Positions 7,986-17,491 are shown, counted from the stretch's first letter. The stretch: DNA of 64,000 nucleotides from Shewanella decolorationis S12 (GCF_000485795.1 NZ_AXZL01000076.1:62001-126000), one strand, 5' to 3'. The notes: generated by a model not told the origin, from the sequence alone. Numbers and translations: made by a program.

Positions 7986-9359
7986 ATGAACATGAACAAC
8001 AACCAAAAAAACACTAAGCAAATTATCTTAGCCCTGCAAATCATCCTAGAGCAGCGCGACAGCGCTGGCATGGTCGCCTTGGCCAAAGAGCGCCATCCCG
8101 CGGATATCGCCGCCGCGCTCAGCACCTTTAGTCAGTCACAGCAATTAGTATTTTTGCAACTGGCACCGGCAAAAGTTGCCGCCGATTTACTGCGCTATTT
8201 AAGCGATGATCAGCAAGCGGCATTAGTGCAACAGCTTGATAAAGCAACACTATCGTCGCTCTTACTAACGATGGCGGCGGACGAACGCGCCGATCTCTAC
8301 AATCTGCTTGAACCCGAGCAGCAACAACTCTTCTTGCCCGTGTTAGCGCAGGCTAAACGGGAAGAGCTGCGCACCTTAGCCGCCTACGATAAAACTAAGG
8401 TCGGTGCGGCGATGACATCGGATTATACCTTGCTCAATAGTCGACATACCGCCGCACAAGCGATTGATATGCTCCGCACGGAAACCGCCGACAAAGAAAC
8501 CATATATCAAGCCTATGTGGTTGATATGTTGGGGCGCTTAATAGGTACAGTCTCGCTACGGCAATTACTGCTTGCTCAGCCGGAAGAACGGGTGGTCGAT
8601 TTTATGAAGCCCAACCCCATTGCCTTAGATGCTAACGCCCAATGCCAAGAAGCAGTGCAGATGATCGCCCATTACGATCTGCTAGCTTTGCCCATTATCA
8701 ATGGCAAAGGGCAATTGGTGGGGATTGTGACCTATGACGATGCGATGGACATTGCCAGCTCGCAGGCCGATCTCGAGTTCACCAAAACCGCGGCCATAGG
8801 CAATATCGAGCACAATTTAAAGACCGCAAGCATAGGACTACTCTACCGTAAGCGTGTGGTGTGGTTGGTGATTTTGGTCTTTGGCAATATCTTCTCGGGG
8901 GCGGGCATCGCCTTTTTCGAAGATACGATTTCGAGCTATGTGTCTTTAGTGTTCTTTCTGCCTTTACTTATCGACAGCGGCGGTAATGCTGGCTCACAAT
9001 CCGCTACCTTAATGGTGCGAGGATTAGCTACAGGTGAAGTGATACTCAAGGATTGGCTATCACTGCTGGGGCGCGAGTTAGGGGTTGCGGGCTTACTCGG
9101 TGCCAGCATGGCACTGGCGGTATCCTTGCTCGGTTTCTGGCGCGGCGGCCCTGAAATCGCCCTCGTCGTCGCACTGACCATGCAAATAGTGGTGATTATT
9201 GGCAGCCTGATTGGCATGTCACTGCCCTTTTTACTCAGCAAGTTAAAAATGGATCCCGCTTCAGCCAGCGCGCCACTTATCACCTCAATAGCCGATATCA
9301 TTGGTGTGCTGGTTTATTTTAGTATTGCAACCATGATTTTAGATTTACCGGCGGCATAG
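7986..9359 (+). CDS. mgtE: Magnesium transporter MgtE
   Basis: This is a 457-residue inner-membrane Mg2+ channel. The helical N-domain (about 1-135) is rich in Ala, Gln and Leu. Two CBS domains follow (about 142-203 starting MTSDYTLLNS; about 205-265 with DLLALPIINGKGQLVGIV). They act as the Mg2+ sensor that closes the pore. The membrane domain (about 285-457) has five hydrophobic segments. It includes the conserved LLIDSGGNAGSQSATLMVRG loop and the pore aspartate in SIADIIGVLVYF. It is second in an operon with a secreted protein, and the long leader upstream suggests control by an RNA element. Confidence 0.96.
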   Translation: MNMNNNQKNTKQIILALQIILEQRDSAGMVALAKERHPADIAAALSTFSQSQQLVFLQLAPAKVAADLLRYLSDDQQAALVQQLDKATLSSLLLTMAADERADLYNLLEPEQQQLFLPVLAQAKREELRTLAAYDKTKVGAAMTSDYTLLNSRHTAAQAIDMLRTETADKETIYQAYVVDMLGRLIGTVSLRQLLLAQPEERVVDFMKPNPIALDANAQCQEAVQMIAHYDLLALPIINGKGQLVGIVTYDDAMDIASSQADLEFTKTAAIGNIEHNLKTASIGLLYRKRVVWLVILVFGNIFSGAGIAFFEDTISSYVSLVFFLPLLIDSGGNAGSQSATLMVRGLATGEVILKDWLSLLGRELGVAGLLGASMALAVSLLGFWRGGPEIALVVALTMQIVVIIGSLIGMSLPFLLSKLKMDPASASAPLITSIADIIGVLVYFSIATMILDLPAA

Positions 9360-9470
9360 ATAGAGGAGTATGGAATTCATACACGCTGTGACGTTTAGGG
9401 TGCTGACACTTCACGACTAACGTTTGTCGATATGGCAAACTTAGCCTCAGTAAATAAGACCTGATATCAA

Positions 9471-9510
9471 TGTGGCTCTATGGGGTAAATGATGCCCCCA
9501 GAGAGCCACA
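9471..9510. repeat. Long inverted repeat downstream of mgtE
   Basis: TGTGGCTCT pairs with AGAGCCACA and, inside, GGGG pairs with CCCC. There is no T-run after it. It may be a 3' stabilising hairpin or weak terminator for mgtE. The rest of the 9360-9605 gap shows nothing else. Confidence 0.5.
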
Positions 9511-9605
9511 TTCAGCTGGCTGATTATGCCATCGATAAGCGCCAAGCTAATTAGAAATATCCATGGTTATGAAGCGTCAGCCCCCTAGACGGCTGAGTCT
9601 TTCTC

Positions 9606-9632
9606 TAAAATAAACCGCATCTTAGCCGATGA
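9606..9632 (+). promoter_or_regulatory. Candidate sigma28 (FliA) promoter for the CZB chemoreceptor
   Basis: TAAAATAA (9606-9613), 11 bases, then GCCGATGA (9625-9632). Enterobacterial sigma28 sites are TAAAGTTT-N11-GCCGATAA, so spacing is exact and the -10 has one mismatch. It lies about 235 bases before the receptor start. Confidence 0.55.
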
Positions 9633-9867
9633 TAATATTATGAAAATCGACCTTATCATCTTGTATTTCGGGAATATATTGGGCAATTTATTTGATCAAC
9701 TTCATAAATCCACTGTTAATTAATAAAAAGATAAGAATAAAGAGTTGAGATAAGTTAATATTTCACCATCAGAAAAATTTTACCTAATCTTAACATTGAC
9801 AGGGATTGCACCATAGACGTTAAAAAGCAGTAGCCATAACAATAGTAATAACGGTTTAGAGGTTTTT

Positions 9868-10956
9868 ATGTGGTTTAATTCCAGACTCAAAGCAGAAAAC
9901 GAAGCTCTAAAAAAACAGTTAATTGATCAACAGCATAGATATGAATCAGAACTTGAAGAGCTGAAGAATATGGCCCGCGAAAACGAGGCTATGCAGCAAC
10001 AATCCCGTCAAAATACTGATTTATACAGCGAAGTCATCGCCTGCCAAAACCAAGGTGGCGAGATGTTAAATGCAGTGAGAGAAGGACTTGCAAGCAGTGC
10101 CGAATTACTCACTGAAGAAAAAGAATCATTATCTGAATTAGATAAAATTTTTGATCAAACACGAGTAGCCATAGGGAATTTAGGCAACCGAGCCAGCTAT
10201 ATCAATGAACAAGCCACAAATAGTATGAAGGCGGTGACTGAGCTTAACAGCACTACCTCATCTATTAACCAATTTGTTGCAGCTATCCAAGGGATCTCAG
10301 AGCAAACCAACCTACTCGCCCTTAACGCAGCAATTGAAGCCGCTCGGGCGGGTGAAGCAGGTCGTGGCTTTGCCGTTGTTGCCGATGAAGTCAGGCAATT
10401 AGCCAGTAAAGCACATGAGGCCAGTAGCCAAATCGAGAAGCTGGTTAAACAGATTGTGACGCAAGCTTCAAATATCAAAGAGATTGTTCATAACAATCAA
10501 AACAGCGCTCTCGATGTTGCCTCTTCTTCCACTCAAATAGGCCAAGTGGTTGAAGATGTGTTGCAACGCTCTAACAAAATGCAGCATGTGATTCATAATG
10601 CTGCGACGGCATCCTTTTTAAATACGACAAAACTAGACCACGCCGTTTGGAAAAGTAATGTATATCAACTGATTGAAAAAAATCATCACTCCCATGATGT
10701 AAACAGCCATACGGAATGCCGTTTAGGCCAATGGTATTTTAAAGGCTTTGGCGCAGAGAATTATCAGCATTTAAGCAACTTCAAAGCGCTGGACGCTCCC
10801 CATAAAGCGGTGCACGATGCGGGTAAAGCGGCACTTGCAGCTAGACAAAAAGGCAATTTACCCGAAATGGTCAGACAATTACGTTTAATGGAAGACTCAA
10901 GTATGCGAGTCGTTAATTGTCTCGATAATCTACTACGTGATGTTTACCGCCAGTAA
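9868..10956 (+). CDS. Soluble methyl-accepting chemotaxis protein with C-terminal CZB zinc-sensor domain
   Basis: The 362-residue protein has no transmembrane segment. A charged coiled coil (about 1-60) leads to a short signalling domain whose tip is EQTNLLALNAAIEAARAGEA (about 147-166), followed by GRGFAVVADEVRQLA. The C-terminal third (about 250-362) is a CZB domain. It has His in LDHAVWK, Cys in ECRLGQWY and His residues in APHKAVHDAG, the 3-His/1-Cys zinc set known from this family. Such receptors sense zinc or hypochlorous acid in the cytosol. The signalling domain is shorter than in membrane receptors. It stands alone with a terminator after it and a candidate sigma28 promoter before it. 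Confidence 0.92.
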   Translation: MWFNSRLKAENEALKKQLIDQQHRYESELEELKNMARENEAMQQQSRQNTDLYSEVIACQNQGGEMLNAVREGLASSAELLTEEKESLSELDKIFDQTRVAIGNLGNRASYINEQATNSMKAVTELNSTTSSINQFVAAIQGISEQTNLLALNAAIEAARAGEAGRGFAVVADEVRQLASKAHEASSQIEKLVKQIVTQASNIKEIVHNNQNSALDVASSSTQIGQVVEDVLQRSNKMQHVIHNAATASFLNTTKLDHAVWKSNVYQLIEKNHHSHDVNSHTECRLGQWYFKGFGAENYQHLSNFKALDAPHKAVHDAGKAALAARQKGNLPEMVRQLRLMEDSSMRVVNCLDNLLRDVYRQ

Positions 10957-10966
10957 AAACAACATC

Positions 10967-10999
10967 AAGCAATAGAGCGCCTTTGGCGCTTTATTGCTT
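10967..10999 (+). terminator. Intrinsic terminator of the CZB chemoreceptor gene
   Basis: AAGCAATA plus GAGCGCC pairs with GGCGCTT plus TATTGCTT over a TTT loop, 11 bases after the stop codon. Confidence 0.8.
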
Positions 11000-11242
11000 G
11001 TAATGTACTCACAATCTCACTCGTCTCCTCCTAACAAGATCAATTGACGTTGTTTTTGCAAAAAGTATTTATTTTTATCTGCCTCAAATCATCGATATTG
11101 TTCAATCGTCAATTTCATCTACCAGCCTACAGATAACAAAATAACCCAAAAGTCGCTTGCTAGCTTAAGACTTGTCATCTTTAATTCATTGAGAGCATGC
11201 CGTGAGACTCGCATATAACATTCTAATTTTTTAGGGTTATTA

Positions 11243-12010
11243 ATGAAATCTGTCATTCGCTTAGTGCTCATTATTTTTCTGTGCAGTATTCCACGATTCG
11301 CACTAGCCACTCTCAATATTTATACGGAAGAATGGGCTCCCATTAGCTTTTCCGTTGACGGAAAACCCGACGGCTTAGCGGTACAAGTCGTACAAGAAAT
11401 CCAAAAACGACTTAATAACCATGAGCCAATAAGGGTTGTGCCTTGGGCTCGCGGTTGGAAGATTATGACGGAGCAACCTAATACAGTGCTGTTTACTATG
11501 ACTCGTACACCCGAGCGAGAGCGCATGTTTAGTATGATAGGCCCCGTTGCAGTCGGTACAACAAACTTCTACGCCCTGAAAAACAGTCAATTAAACATAA
11601 ACTCAATTGAAGATGCTAAGCAGGCAAAAGCAATTGGCGTATATCGTTCTTCAGTCGAAGAGCAATTATTACTCGAGCGTGGTTTTTCCAATATCGCGCC
11701 CTCTTCAACCCCGCTACTGAGCGCTAAGCAGTTAATGAAGCAACGCATTGATTTATGGTGTAATGCTAATCTCACAGCGCCAAGCATTTTGGCCGAAGCG
11801 GGGGCGAGCATTGATGATGTCAAATCCCTCTACACTATCAGTGCGAATCATCTGTACATTGCCTTTTCGAAGGGAACGCCAAGTGAAGAAATCGATAAAT
11901 GGAAAGAAGCACTTATCAGTATTAAGGCCGATGGCACCTTTGCACAAATCTATCATCGCTGGCTGCCCAATGATGCGCCGCCAATGGAAACCGAGCGTAT
12001 TGGTTTATAA
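11243..12010 (+). CDS. Periplasmic solute-binding protein, family 3 (SBP_bac_3)
   Basis: This 255-residue protein has a signal peptide (about 1-23, ending PRFALA) followed by TLNIYTEEWAPISFSVDGKP. Then come LAVQVVQEIQKRL, PWARGWKIM and TRTPERERMF, the usual sequence of an amino-acid-type family 3 binding domain. No permease or ATPase gene is adjacent. Orphan proteins of this family in related bacteria may feed sensors or unlinked transporters, so the ligand is unknown. Start codon has TTAGGG upstream. A terminator shared with carB follows. Confidence 0.88.
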   Translation: MKSVIRLVLIIFLCSIPRFALATLNIYTEEWAPISFSVDGKPDGLAVQVVQEIQKRLNNHEPIRVVPWARGWKIMTEQPNTVLFTMTRTPERERMFSMIGPVAVGTTNFYALKNSQLNINSIEDAKQAKAIGVYRSSVEEQLLLERGFSNIAPSSTPLLSAKQLMKQRIDLWCNANLTAPSILAEAGASIDDVKSLYTISANHLYIAFSKGTPSEEIDKWKEALISIKADGTFAQIYHRWLPNDAPPMETERIGL

Positions 12011-12029
12011 ACCTTTTACCCCTTAAAAA

Positions 12030-12064
12030 CAAAGGCCGGATAACTTAAGTTACCCGGCCTTTTG
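12030..12064. terminator. Bidirectional intrinsic terminator between the binding-protein gene and carB
   Basis: AAAGGCCGG pairs with CCGGCCTTT; A-run on the left and T-run on the right allow use by both converging transcripts. Confidence 0.88.
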
Positions 12065-12082
12065 ATTACAGAAGCTTATGGC

Positions 12083-15000
12083 TTATTTAGCCAAGACGCG
12101 CTGATGCAGCTCTTGCACTGAGGTCACGTTAGTGCGGTCGTCCGCAGCGTGTGCCATACAAGTGGCGAATGCAGCGTTCATGGTCGTGGTGTAGTTCACT
12201 TTGTAACGCAGTGCACCGCGACGTAATTGACGAGAGTCTTCAATCGCTTGACGGCCTTCGGTGGTGTTCACTATGTAGGTGTACTCACCATTCTTGATAC
12301 GGTCAAGAATGTGTGGACGGCCTTCGTGTACCTTGTTCACTAAGCGTGGGTTGATACCCGCTTCGCCTAGGATAACCGCAGTACCGTGGGTGGCATCGAT
12401 TTGATAACCCAGCTCAATCAACTTAGCAGCTAAGTCGGCAACACGTTTCTTGTCGCTGTTACGCACAGACAACAGAGCACGACCAGACTTAGGCACTTCA
12501 GAAGTCGCACCTAACTGCGCCTTAGCATAGGCTTCGGCGAAGGTATCGCCCACGCCCATCACCTCACCCGTTGAGCGCATTTCTGGGCCTAACAGTGGGT
12601 CAACGCCAGGGAACTTGTTAAATGGCAGTACCACTTCTTTCACTGAGTAGAAAGGTGGGATCACTTCTTGAGTGAAGTTTTGTGCCTTCAAGCTTTGACC
12701 CGCCATCACACGGGCGGCAATCTTAGCTAACGGCACACCTGTGGCTTTCGATACGAATGGCACGGTACGTGCTGCACGTGGGTTAACTTCAATCATGTAG
12801 ATTTCGTTATTCTTCACGGCAAACTGTACGTTCATCAGACCGACAACACCCAGCTCCATCGCAAGCTTACGCACTTGTACGCGCATTTCGTCTTGGATAG
12901 CTTGGCTTAAGGTGTAAGGCGGCAGTGAACAACCAGAGTCACCTGAGTGAACCCCGGCCTGCTCGATATGCTCCATAATCGCGCCGATAACCACGGTTTC
13001 ACCGTCACATACTGCGTCGATATCCACTTCGATAGCATCGTCTAGGAAGTGGTCTAACAGTACTGGCGAAGCGTTAGATACGCTGACCGCTTCGTTGAAG
13101 TAGCGCAGTAAATCTTGTTGGTCGTAAACGATTTCCATCGCGCGGCCGCCCAGTACGTAGGATGGACGAACAACTAATGGATAACCGATACGCTCAGCGG
13201 CAATCACGGCACCTTCAACGGTGGTGACTGTATCGTTTTCAGGTTGCTTCATTTCCAGGCGTTGAATCGCTTGCTGGAAACGCTCACGGTCTTCTGCGCG
13301 GTCAATCGCATCTGGGCTAGTACCAATAATGGGCACACCAGCCGCCTCAAGGGCGCGAGCCAGTTTCAGCGGCGTTTGACCACCGTACTGTACGATAACG
13401 CCCTTTGGCTTCTCGATACGGACGATTTCTAACACGTCTTCTAAAGTAACAGGCTCGAAGTACAGACGATCTGAGGTGTCGTAGTCGGTAGAAACGGTTT
13501 CAGGGTTACAGTTCACCATGATGGTTTCATAACCGTCTTCACGCAGGGCTAATGCCGCGTGCACACAGCAGTAGTCGAATTCGATACCTTGACCGATACG
13601 GTTTGGACCGCCACCTAACACCATGATTTTTTCACGGTCAGATGGGTTCGCTTCACACTCTTCCTCATAGGTTGAGTACATGTAAGCGGTGTCGGTGGCA
13701 AATTCAGCCGCGCAGGTATCTACGCGCTTGTAAACTGGGTGGATGTCGAAACGGTCACGCAGTTTACGGACTTCAGTCTCGTTTACGCCAAGGACCGCCG
13801 CCAGACGCGCATCGGCAAAACCTTTACGCTTAAGCTTACGCAGCAGTTCTTCGTTAAGACCGGCTAAACCGCCTTCGGCCACTTGGCCTTCCAGCTTAAT
13901 CAGCTCTTCAATCTGGACTAAGAACCATGGATCGATGTTGGTTAAACGGAAGATTTCATCCAGAGTTAAACCCGCACGCATAGCGTCAGCGATGTACCAA
14001 ATACGGTCACAGCCTGGCTCTTTCAGCTCGAGGCGAATACGCGCTAAGGCATCGGCTTTGGTTAAGTCAGTGATTGGGTCAAAGCCGTGACGGCTGACTT
14101 CTAAACCGCGCAGGGCTTTTTGCAGTGACTCTTGGAAAGTACGGCCAATCGCCATCACTTCGCCCACTGACTTCATCTGAGTGGTTAAGCGATCGTTTGA
14201 ACCAGCAAACTTTTCAAAGTTAAAGCGAGGTACTTTAGTCACGACGTAGTCGATGGCTGGCTCGAATGACGCTGGCGTACGGCCGCCAGTGATGTCGTTC
14301 ATCAGCTCATCGAGGGTGAAACCGACCGCTAACTTGGCGGCGATTTTCGCAATCGGGAAGCCTGTCGCTTTAGATGCCAGTGCCGATGAACGTGATACGC
14401 GCGGGTTCATCTCGATGATCACCATACGGCCATCTTTCGGGTTGATACCAAACTGTACGTTCGAACCACCGGTTTCAACACCAATCTCACGCAGTACCGC
14501 CATAGAGGCGTTACGCATCAGCTGGTATTCTTTGTCAGTCAGAGTTTGTGCTGGGGCAACGGTAATAGAGTCACCGGTGTGCACGCCCATTGGGTCGAAG
14601 TTTTCGATAGAACAGACGATGATACAGTTGTCGTTACGGTCACGAACCACTTCCATCTCGTATTCTTTCCAACCGATTAAGCTCTCATCGATGAGTAGCT
14701 CTTTAGTTGGCGATAAATCTAAACCTTGAGAACAGATTTCTTCGAACTCTTCCTTGTTGTAGGCGATACCACCACCCGAGCCACCCATAGTGAATGATGG
14801 ACGGATAATACAAGGGAAACCAACGAGGTCTAGTACACCATAGGCCTCTTCCATGCTGTGGGCGATGCCCGCACGTGGACACTCTAAGCCAATGCTCTTC
14901 ATGGCTTTGTCGAAGCGGCTACGGTCTTCTGCTTTATCAATCGCATCGGCGGTTGCACCGATCATTTCAACGTTGAATTCAGCCAGTACGCCTTTAGCTT

Positions 15001-15307
15001 CAAGCTCAAGGGCGCAGTTCAGCGCGGTTTGACCGCCCATGGTTGGCAGAATCGCATCAGGACGTTCTTTGGCGATAATGTTACGCACCACTTCCCATTG
15101 GATTGGCTCGATGTAAGTAGCATCGGCCATTTCAGGGTCGGTCATAATGGTGGCAGGGTTAGAGTTCACCAGAATGACGCGGTAACCTTCTTCACGCAGG
15201 GCTTTACAGGCTTGAGCGCCTGAATAGTCGAATTCACACGCCTGACCAATAACAATTGGGCCTGCACCTAGGATAAGAATACTTTTTATATCTGTACGTT
15301 TTGGCAT
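12083..15307 (-). CDS. carB: Carbamoyl-phosphate synthase large subunit
   Basis: The 1074-residue protein uses ammonia from CarA, bicarbonate and two ATP to make carbamoyl phosphate for pyrimidine and arginine synthesis. It has the expected two ATP-grasp halves, one with SILILGAGPIVIGQACEFDY and the other with MVLGGGPNRIGQGIEFDYCC. It also has MNPRVSRSSALASKATGFPI and NPRAARTVPFVSKATGVPLA, and a C-terminal allosteric domain (about 940-1074). Length equals the E. coli enzyme. It lies 27 bases after carA in one operon. Confidence 0.99.
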   Translation of the reverse strand: MPKRTDIKSILILGAGPIVIGQACEFDYSGAQACKALREEGYRVILVNSNPATIMTDPEMADATYIEPIQWEVVRNIIAKERPDAILPTMGGQTALNCALELEAKGVLAEFNVEMIGATADAIDKAEDRSRFDKAMKSIGLECPRAGIAHSMEEAYGVLDLVGFPCIIRPSFTMGGSGGGIAYNKEEFEEICSQGLDLSPTKELLIDESLIGWKEYEMEVVRDRNDNCIIVCSIENFDPMGVHTGDSITVAPAQTLTDKEYQLMRNASMAVLREIGVETGGSNVQFGINPKDGRMVIIEMNPRVSRSSALASKATGFPIAKIAAKLAVGFTLDELMNDITGGRTPASFEPAIDYVVTKVPRFNFEKFAGSNDRLTTQMKSVGEVMAIGRTFQESLQKALRGLEVSRHGFDPITDLTKADALARIRLELKEPGCDRIWYIADAMRAGLTLDEIFRLTNIDPWFLVQIEELIKLEGQVAEGGLAGLNEELLRKLKRKGFADARLAAVLGVNETEVRKLRDRFDIHPVYKRVDTCAAEFATDTAYMYSTYEEECEANPSDREKIMVLGGGPNRIGQGIEFDYCCVHAALALREDGYETIMVNCNPETVSTDYDTSDRLYFEPVTLEDVLEIVRIEKPKGVIVQYGGQTPLKLARALEAAGVPIIGTSPDAIDRAEDRERFQQAIQRLEMKQPENDTVTTVEGAVIAAERIGYPLVVRPSYVLGGRAMEIVYDQQDLLRYFNEAVSVSNASPVLLDHFLDDAIEVDIDAVCDGETVVIGAIMEHIEQAGVHSGDSGCSLPPYTLSQAIQDEMRVQVRKLAMELGVVGLMNVQFAVKNNEIYMIEVNPRAARTVPFVSKATGVPLAKIAARVMAGQSLKAQNFTQEVIPPFYSVKEVVLPFNKFPGVDPLLGPEMRSTGEVMGVGDTFAEAYAKAQLGATSEVPKSGRALLSVRNSDKKRVADLAAKLIELGYQIDATHGTAVILGEAGINPRLVNKVHEGRPHILDRIKNGEYTYIVNTTEGRQAIEDSRQLRRGALRYKVNYTTTMNAAFATCMAHAADDRTNVTSVQELHQRVLAK

Positions 15308-15334
15308 TGCTTCTCTCTTCTCCTAGCTTGCGTA

Positions 15335-16498
15335 TTACTTAGCGTTCTGACTTTTCGTTACAAGACGATAGTGTTCAATAAGCTCGATAAAGTGATCGAA
15401 CAGTGGGGCCGCATCGTTCGGACCTGGACTCGCTTCAGGGTGACCTTGGAAGCTAAACGCAGGCTTGTCCGTTAGATGGATACCTTGCAGTGAACCATCG
15501 AACAGTGACTTGTGAGTCACTTTGATATTGGCAGGTAATGTGGCTTCATCGGCAGCAAAACCGTGGTTTTGGCTGGTGATCATCACGTTACCTTTTTCGA
15601 TATTGCTCACTGGGTGGTTAGCACCATGGTGACCAAACTTCATCTTTAAGGTTTTTGCGCCTGATGCCAATGCCAGTAACTGGTGGCCTAAACAGATACC
15701 GAAAATTGGCGTATCGGTTTTCAGGATTTGTTGAATCGCTTCAATTGCGTAGTCGCATGGCTCTGGGTCACCAGGGCCGTTGGAGAGGAACACACCGTCA
15801 GGGTTCATCGCTAACACTTCAGCAGCCGATGTTTTTGCCGGAACAACGGTCACGTCACAGCCACGGTCAACCAACATACGCAGGATGTTTTGCTTAACGC
15901 CGTAGTCGTAGGCAACGACTTTGTACTTCAACGCTTCGGCTGGTGTATCTTCAGGTAAGCCGCCCACTAAACGCCAGCTACCCTTGCGCCATGGGTAGGC
16001 TTTGTCTGTAGTCACTTCTTTTGCTAAATCCATGCCCTTTAAACCTGGGAAGGCTTTAGCCGCAGCCAGTGCTTTCGCTTCATCTAAGTCAGCACCCGCC
16101 ATGATGCAACCCGCTTGGGCACCTTTTTCACGGAGGATTCGAGTTAATTTACGAGTATCGATATCTGCGATGCCAACAACATTGTTTGCTTTGAGATAAT
16201 CACTGAGGGTTTGCTGATTGCGGAAACTACTTGCTACGAGTGGAAGATCGCGAATGATTAAACCACAAGCATGAACCCCATTGGATTCGACGTCTTCATT
16301 ATTGGTACCAGTGTTACCAATGTGGGGGTAGGTTAAAGTTACTATTTGGCGTGAATAAGAGGGATCAGTTAAAATTTCTTGGTATCCTGTCATGGAAGTG
16401 TTAAAAACAACTTCACCAACAGAGAGACCATCGGCACCTATCGCTGTGCCAGTGAATACGGTTCCATCTTCGAGTACGAGTAAGGCAGACTTTGTCAA
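15335..16498 (-). CDS. carA: Carbamoyl-phosphate synthase small (glutaminase) subunit
   Basis: Releases ammonia from glutamine for CarB. The N-terminal domain (TKSALLVLEDGTVFTGTAIG) precedes a class I glutamine amidotransferase domain with the catalytic cysteine in FGICLGHQLLALASG and the His/Glu pair in FQGHPEASPGP. I place the start at the TTG at 16498. GGAGG sits five bases before it, and the family consensus begins at this point (E. coli MIKSALLVLEDGT). ATG codons at 16510 and 16525 give an extra N-terminus, and the one at 16510 overlaps this ribosome site. The product is then 387 residues, close to the usual 382. Confidence 0.97.
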   Translation of the reverse strand: MTKSALLVLEDGTVFTGTAIGADGLSVGEVVFNTSMTGYQEILTDPSYSRQIVTLTYPHIGNTGTNNEDVESNGVHACGLIIRDLPLVASSFRNQQTLSDYLKANNVVGIADIDTRKLTRILREKGAQAGCIMAGADLDEAKALAAAKAFPGLKGMDLAKEVTTDKAYPWRKGSWRLVGGLPEDTPAEALKYKVVAYDYGVKQNILRMLVDRGCDVTVVPAKTSAAEVLAMNPDGVFLSNGPGDPEPCDYAIEAIQQILKTDTPIFGICLGHQLLALASGAKTLKMKFGHHGANHPVSNIEKGNVMITSQNHGFAADEATLPANIKVTHKSLFDGSLQGIHLTDKPAFSFQGHPEASPGPNDAAPLFDHFIELIEHYRLVTKSQNAK

Positions 16499-16649
16499 CG
16501 CGACCTCCATAAAGAGCCAAGCCACTGAAATATAATGTTTTTATGTTGTGTTAAGATACCAATTTCCGCTGATTTACGAAATTTTGACAAATTCCAGCGA
16601 GTTTACAGGATAAACCCAAGCTCGTCTACACCTTGGTATCTGAGTGCAA

Positions 16650-16675
16650 AAAAAAACGCCAATATGGCGTTTTTT
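16650..16675 (-). terminator. Intrinsic terminator of dapB
   Basis: On the minus strand ACGCCA pairs with TGGCGT over a short AT loop, flanked by A- and T-runs. It starts four bases past the dapB stop. The carA promoter must lie between here and 16525. Confidence 0.88.
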
Positions 16676-16678
16676 CTG

Positions 16679-17491
16679 TTAATTCAAACCTAATACCTGC
16701 TGCATGTCATACAGACCCGGTTTTTGCTCCACTAACCAATGGGCGGCACGCATAGCGCCATTAGCAAAGGTCATACGACTAGAGGCTTTATGGGTGATCT
16801 CTAAACGCTCACCGATATCAGCAAACATGGCGGTATGCTCACCCACTAAGTCGCCCGCGCGCACAGTCGCAAAACCGATAGTTTCACGGTCGCGCTCGCC
16901 AGTGATCCCTTCGCGGCCATAGACGGCGCATTTTTCGAGATCACGCCCTAAGGTCTTGGCTATCACTTCACCCATTTTTAGTGCCGTGCCAGATGGTGCG
17001 TCTTTCTTATATCTGTGGTGACCTTCGATAATTTCGATATCGGTGTAATCGCCCATGACCTCAGCGGCCAACTCAAGCAATTTCCACATCAGATTGACAC
17101 CCACAGACATATTCGGCGCCATCACTACCGGCGTTTGCTCGGCAAAGGCATTGATCTGTTCTTTTTGAGCATGATTGAAACCCGTTGTGCCGATCACCAT
17201 GGCTTTCTTATGGCGTACACACCAGTCTAAATGGACAATACTGGCCTCTGGCGCAGTAAAATCAATCAGCACATCAAAGTCATCGGTCGCATAGTCGAGC
17301 GAATCCATGATAATGACATTTAACTTACCCACACCGACAAGCTCGCCTGCATCAACGCCGACTAAACTTGAACCCGGACGCTCAATAGCCGCGCCTAAGC
17401 GAATGTGCTCTTGATGATAAGCCGATTCAATAAGAGTCCGTCCCATGCGTCCACCCGCACCGACAATTGCAACTCTCACTTGTCCACCCAT
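16679..17491 (-). CDS. dapB: 4-hydroxy-tetrahydrodipicolinate reductase
   Basis: Catalyses the NAD(P)H-dependent reduction step of lysine and diaminopimelate synthesis. The N-terminal nucleotide fold shows VRVAIVGAGGRMGRTLIE. The substrate site signature EGHHRYKKDAPSGTALKMGE (about 156-175) includes the His-His and Lys of the active site. The frame is open to 17524, but I start at 17491, where GAGGAG lies six bases upstream and the product (270 residues) fits the family length. Separate terminators bound it, so it appears monocistronic, between fklB and carAB. Confidence 0.97.
   Translation of the reverse strand: MGGQVRVAIVGAGGRMGRTLIESAYHQEHIRLGAAIERPGSSLVGVDAGELVGVGKLNVIIMDSLDYATDDFDVLIDFTAPEASIVHLDWCVRHKKAMVIGTTGFNHAQKEQINAFAEQTPVVMAPNMSVGVNLMWKLLELAAEVMGDYTDIEIIEGHHRYKKDAPSGTALKMGEVIAKTLGRDLEKCAVYGREGITGERDRETIGFATVRAGDLVGEHTAMFADIGERLEITHKASSRMTFANGAMRAAHWLVEQKPGLYDMQQVLGLN

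Noticed and set aside
9471..9510. Calling this hairpin a rho-independent terminator of mgtE
   Set aside because: No T-run follows; it is recorded only as an inverted repeat.
13743..14729. Long plus-strand open frames opposite carB
   Set aside because: They are antisense shadows of a highly conserved gene, rich in Ser and Arg as expected from reversed codon bias.
16526..16649. ArgR or PurR operators before carA
   Set aside because: I looked for these known carAB operators, but no sequence close enough to consensus was found.
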